Below are positions 63,935-64,000 of a DNA stretch of 64,000 nt, one piece after another. Below the pieces are notes generated by a model that saw only the letters and a list, made by a program, of their open reading frames with translations, was not told the DNA's origin and made no database searches. The DNA comes from Pedobacter sp. AK013 (GTDB lineage: Bacteria; Bacteroidota; Bacteroidia; Sphingobacteriales; Sphingobacteriaceae): positions 124,001 to 188,000 of the forward strand of contig NZ_JACHCQ010000002.1 in assembly GCF_014205835.1 (NCBI RefSeq), in the 5' to 3' direction. Positions within the stretch are counted from its first letter, which is position 1; each line of letters begins with the position of its first letter. The translations under genes and the position numbers were made by a program.

Positions 63935-64000
63935 ATGATAACAATAAGTGATAACTTGCCTACTTCTACACTTTTAGAACTGAAAGTAGGGGATGAGATT
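63935..64000 (+). CDS. Partial CDS at right edge, possible peroxiredoxin
   Basis: An open frame from an ATG at 63935 runs to the window end for 22 codons (MITISDNLPTSTLLELKVGD and on). The opening resembles the N-terminus of Prx5/AhpE-type peroxiredoxins, in which a short strand precedes DxLPxxTL. This is a guess from 22 residues. It has the same direction as the GH125 gene, 138 bp further on. Confidence 0.35.
   Translation, partial: MITISDNLPTSTLLELKVGDEI

Overview
This 64-kb window looks like a piece of chromosome from a Bacteroidota bacterium, most likely a Pedobacter-like member of the Sphingobacteriaceae. That is inference from gene content, not from a marker gene. The DNA is AT-rich. 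Several putative promoters have a TAnnTTTG -7 box, and Shine-Dalgarno sequences are weak or absent. The gene set includes OMP_b-brl-type outer membrane receptors, MltG/PASTA/Ddl genes, futalosine menaquinone genes, a MetX/MetY/Hom operon behind a SAM-I riboswitch, and DUF983 and ApbE-DUF2271 proteins.

Layout. (1) Bases 1-18.3 kb are one co-directional surface-polysaccharide (EPS/capsule) cluster. It holds a Wzy-like polymerase or ligase cut by the window edge, a PglC-like initiating phosphoglycosyltransferase, three or more GT4 glycosyltransferases, AsnB, two DegT-type aminotransferases, a UDP-glucuronate 4-epimerase, a PL1 pectate-lyase-like lipoprotein, a PhyH oxygenase, a GNAT, two tandem FemAB-like transferases and a PglF/WbpM-type 4,6-dehydratase. 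A small HTH gene and two small unknown genes follow. (2) 20-27 kb holds an oxidoreductase, a TonB-plug outer-membrane receptor divergent from a histidine kinase/response regulator pair, and a solitary HTH-pentapeptide-repeat protein. (3) 27.3-28.7 kb holds a Thg1-like 3'-5' polymerase gene overlapping a T4-Pnkp-type kinase gene, directly downstream of tRNA-Ser(UGA). (4) 28.8-44.8 kb is housekeeping: BrkB, thioesterase, MltG, PASTA, Ddl, a Crp/Fnr regulator, DUF983, CutC, an asparaginase, an omega-amidase/aminotransferase pair, ApbE/PepSY, a Bcr-type MFS pump and a queuosine precursor transporter. (5) 44.9-51.6 kb is methionine biosynthesis: riboswitch, Cys-rich leader ORF, metY, metX, hom, plus a separate cystathionine-type enzyme. 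(6) 51.7-64 kb holds mqnE, a phosphatase, mqnA, hpf, mutS, an NlpC/P60 lipoprotein, two thioredoxin-fold genes, a DUF1624 membrane protein, a GH125 mannosidase and the start of one more gene.

The best candidates for something little described are: the kinase + Thg1-like pair beside tRNA-Ser, which reads as a 5'-end RNA repair module; the SAM-I riboswitch whose P1 helix abuts a 42-codon ORF ending in a Cys/Met-rich tail ahead of metY; and three tandem 10-bp repeats between the receptor and its two-component system. Intergenic gaps also carry several families of dispersed imperfect palindromes. No CRISPR array, insertion sequence, prophage or rRNA was seen. All functions are read from sequence motifs without database searches.
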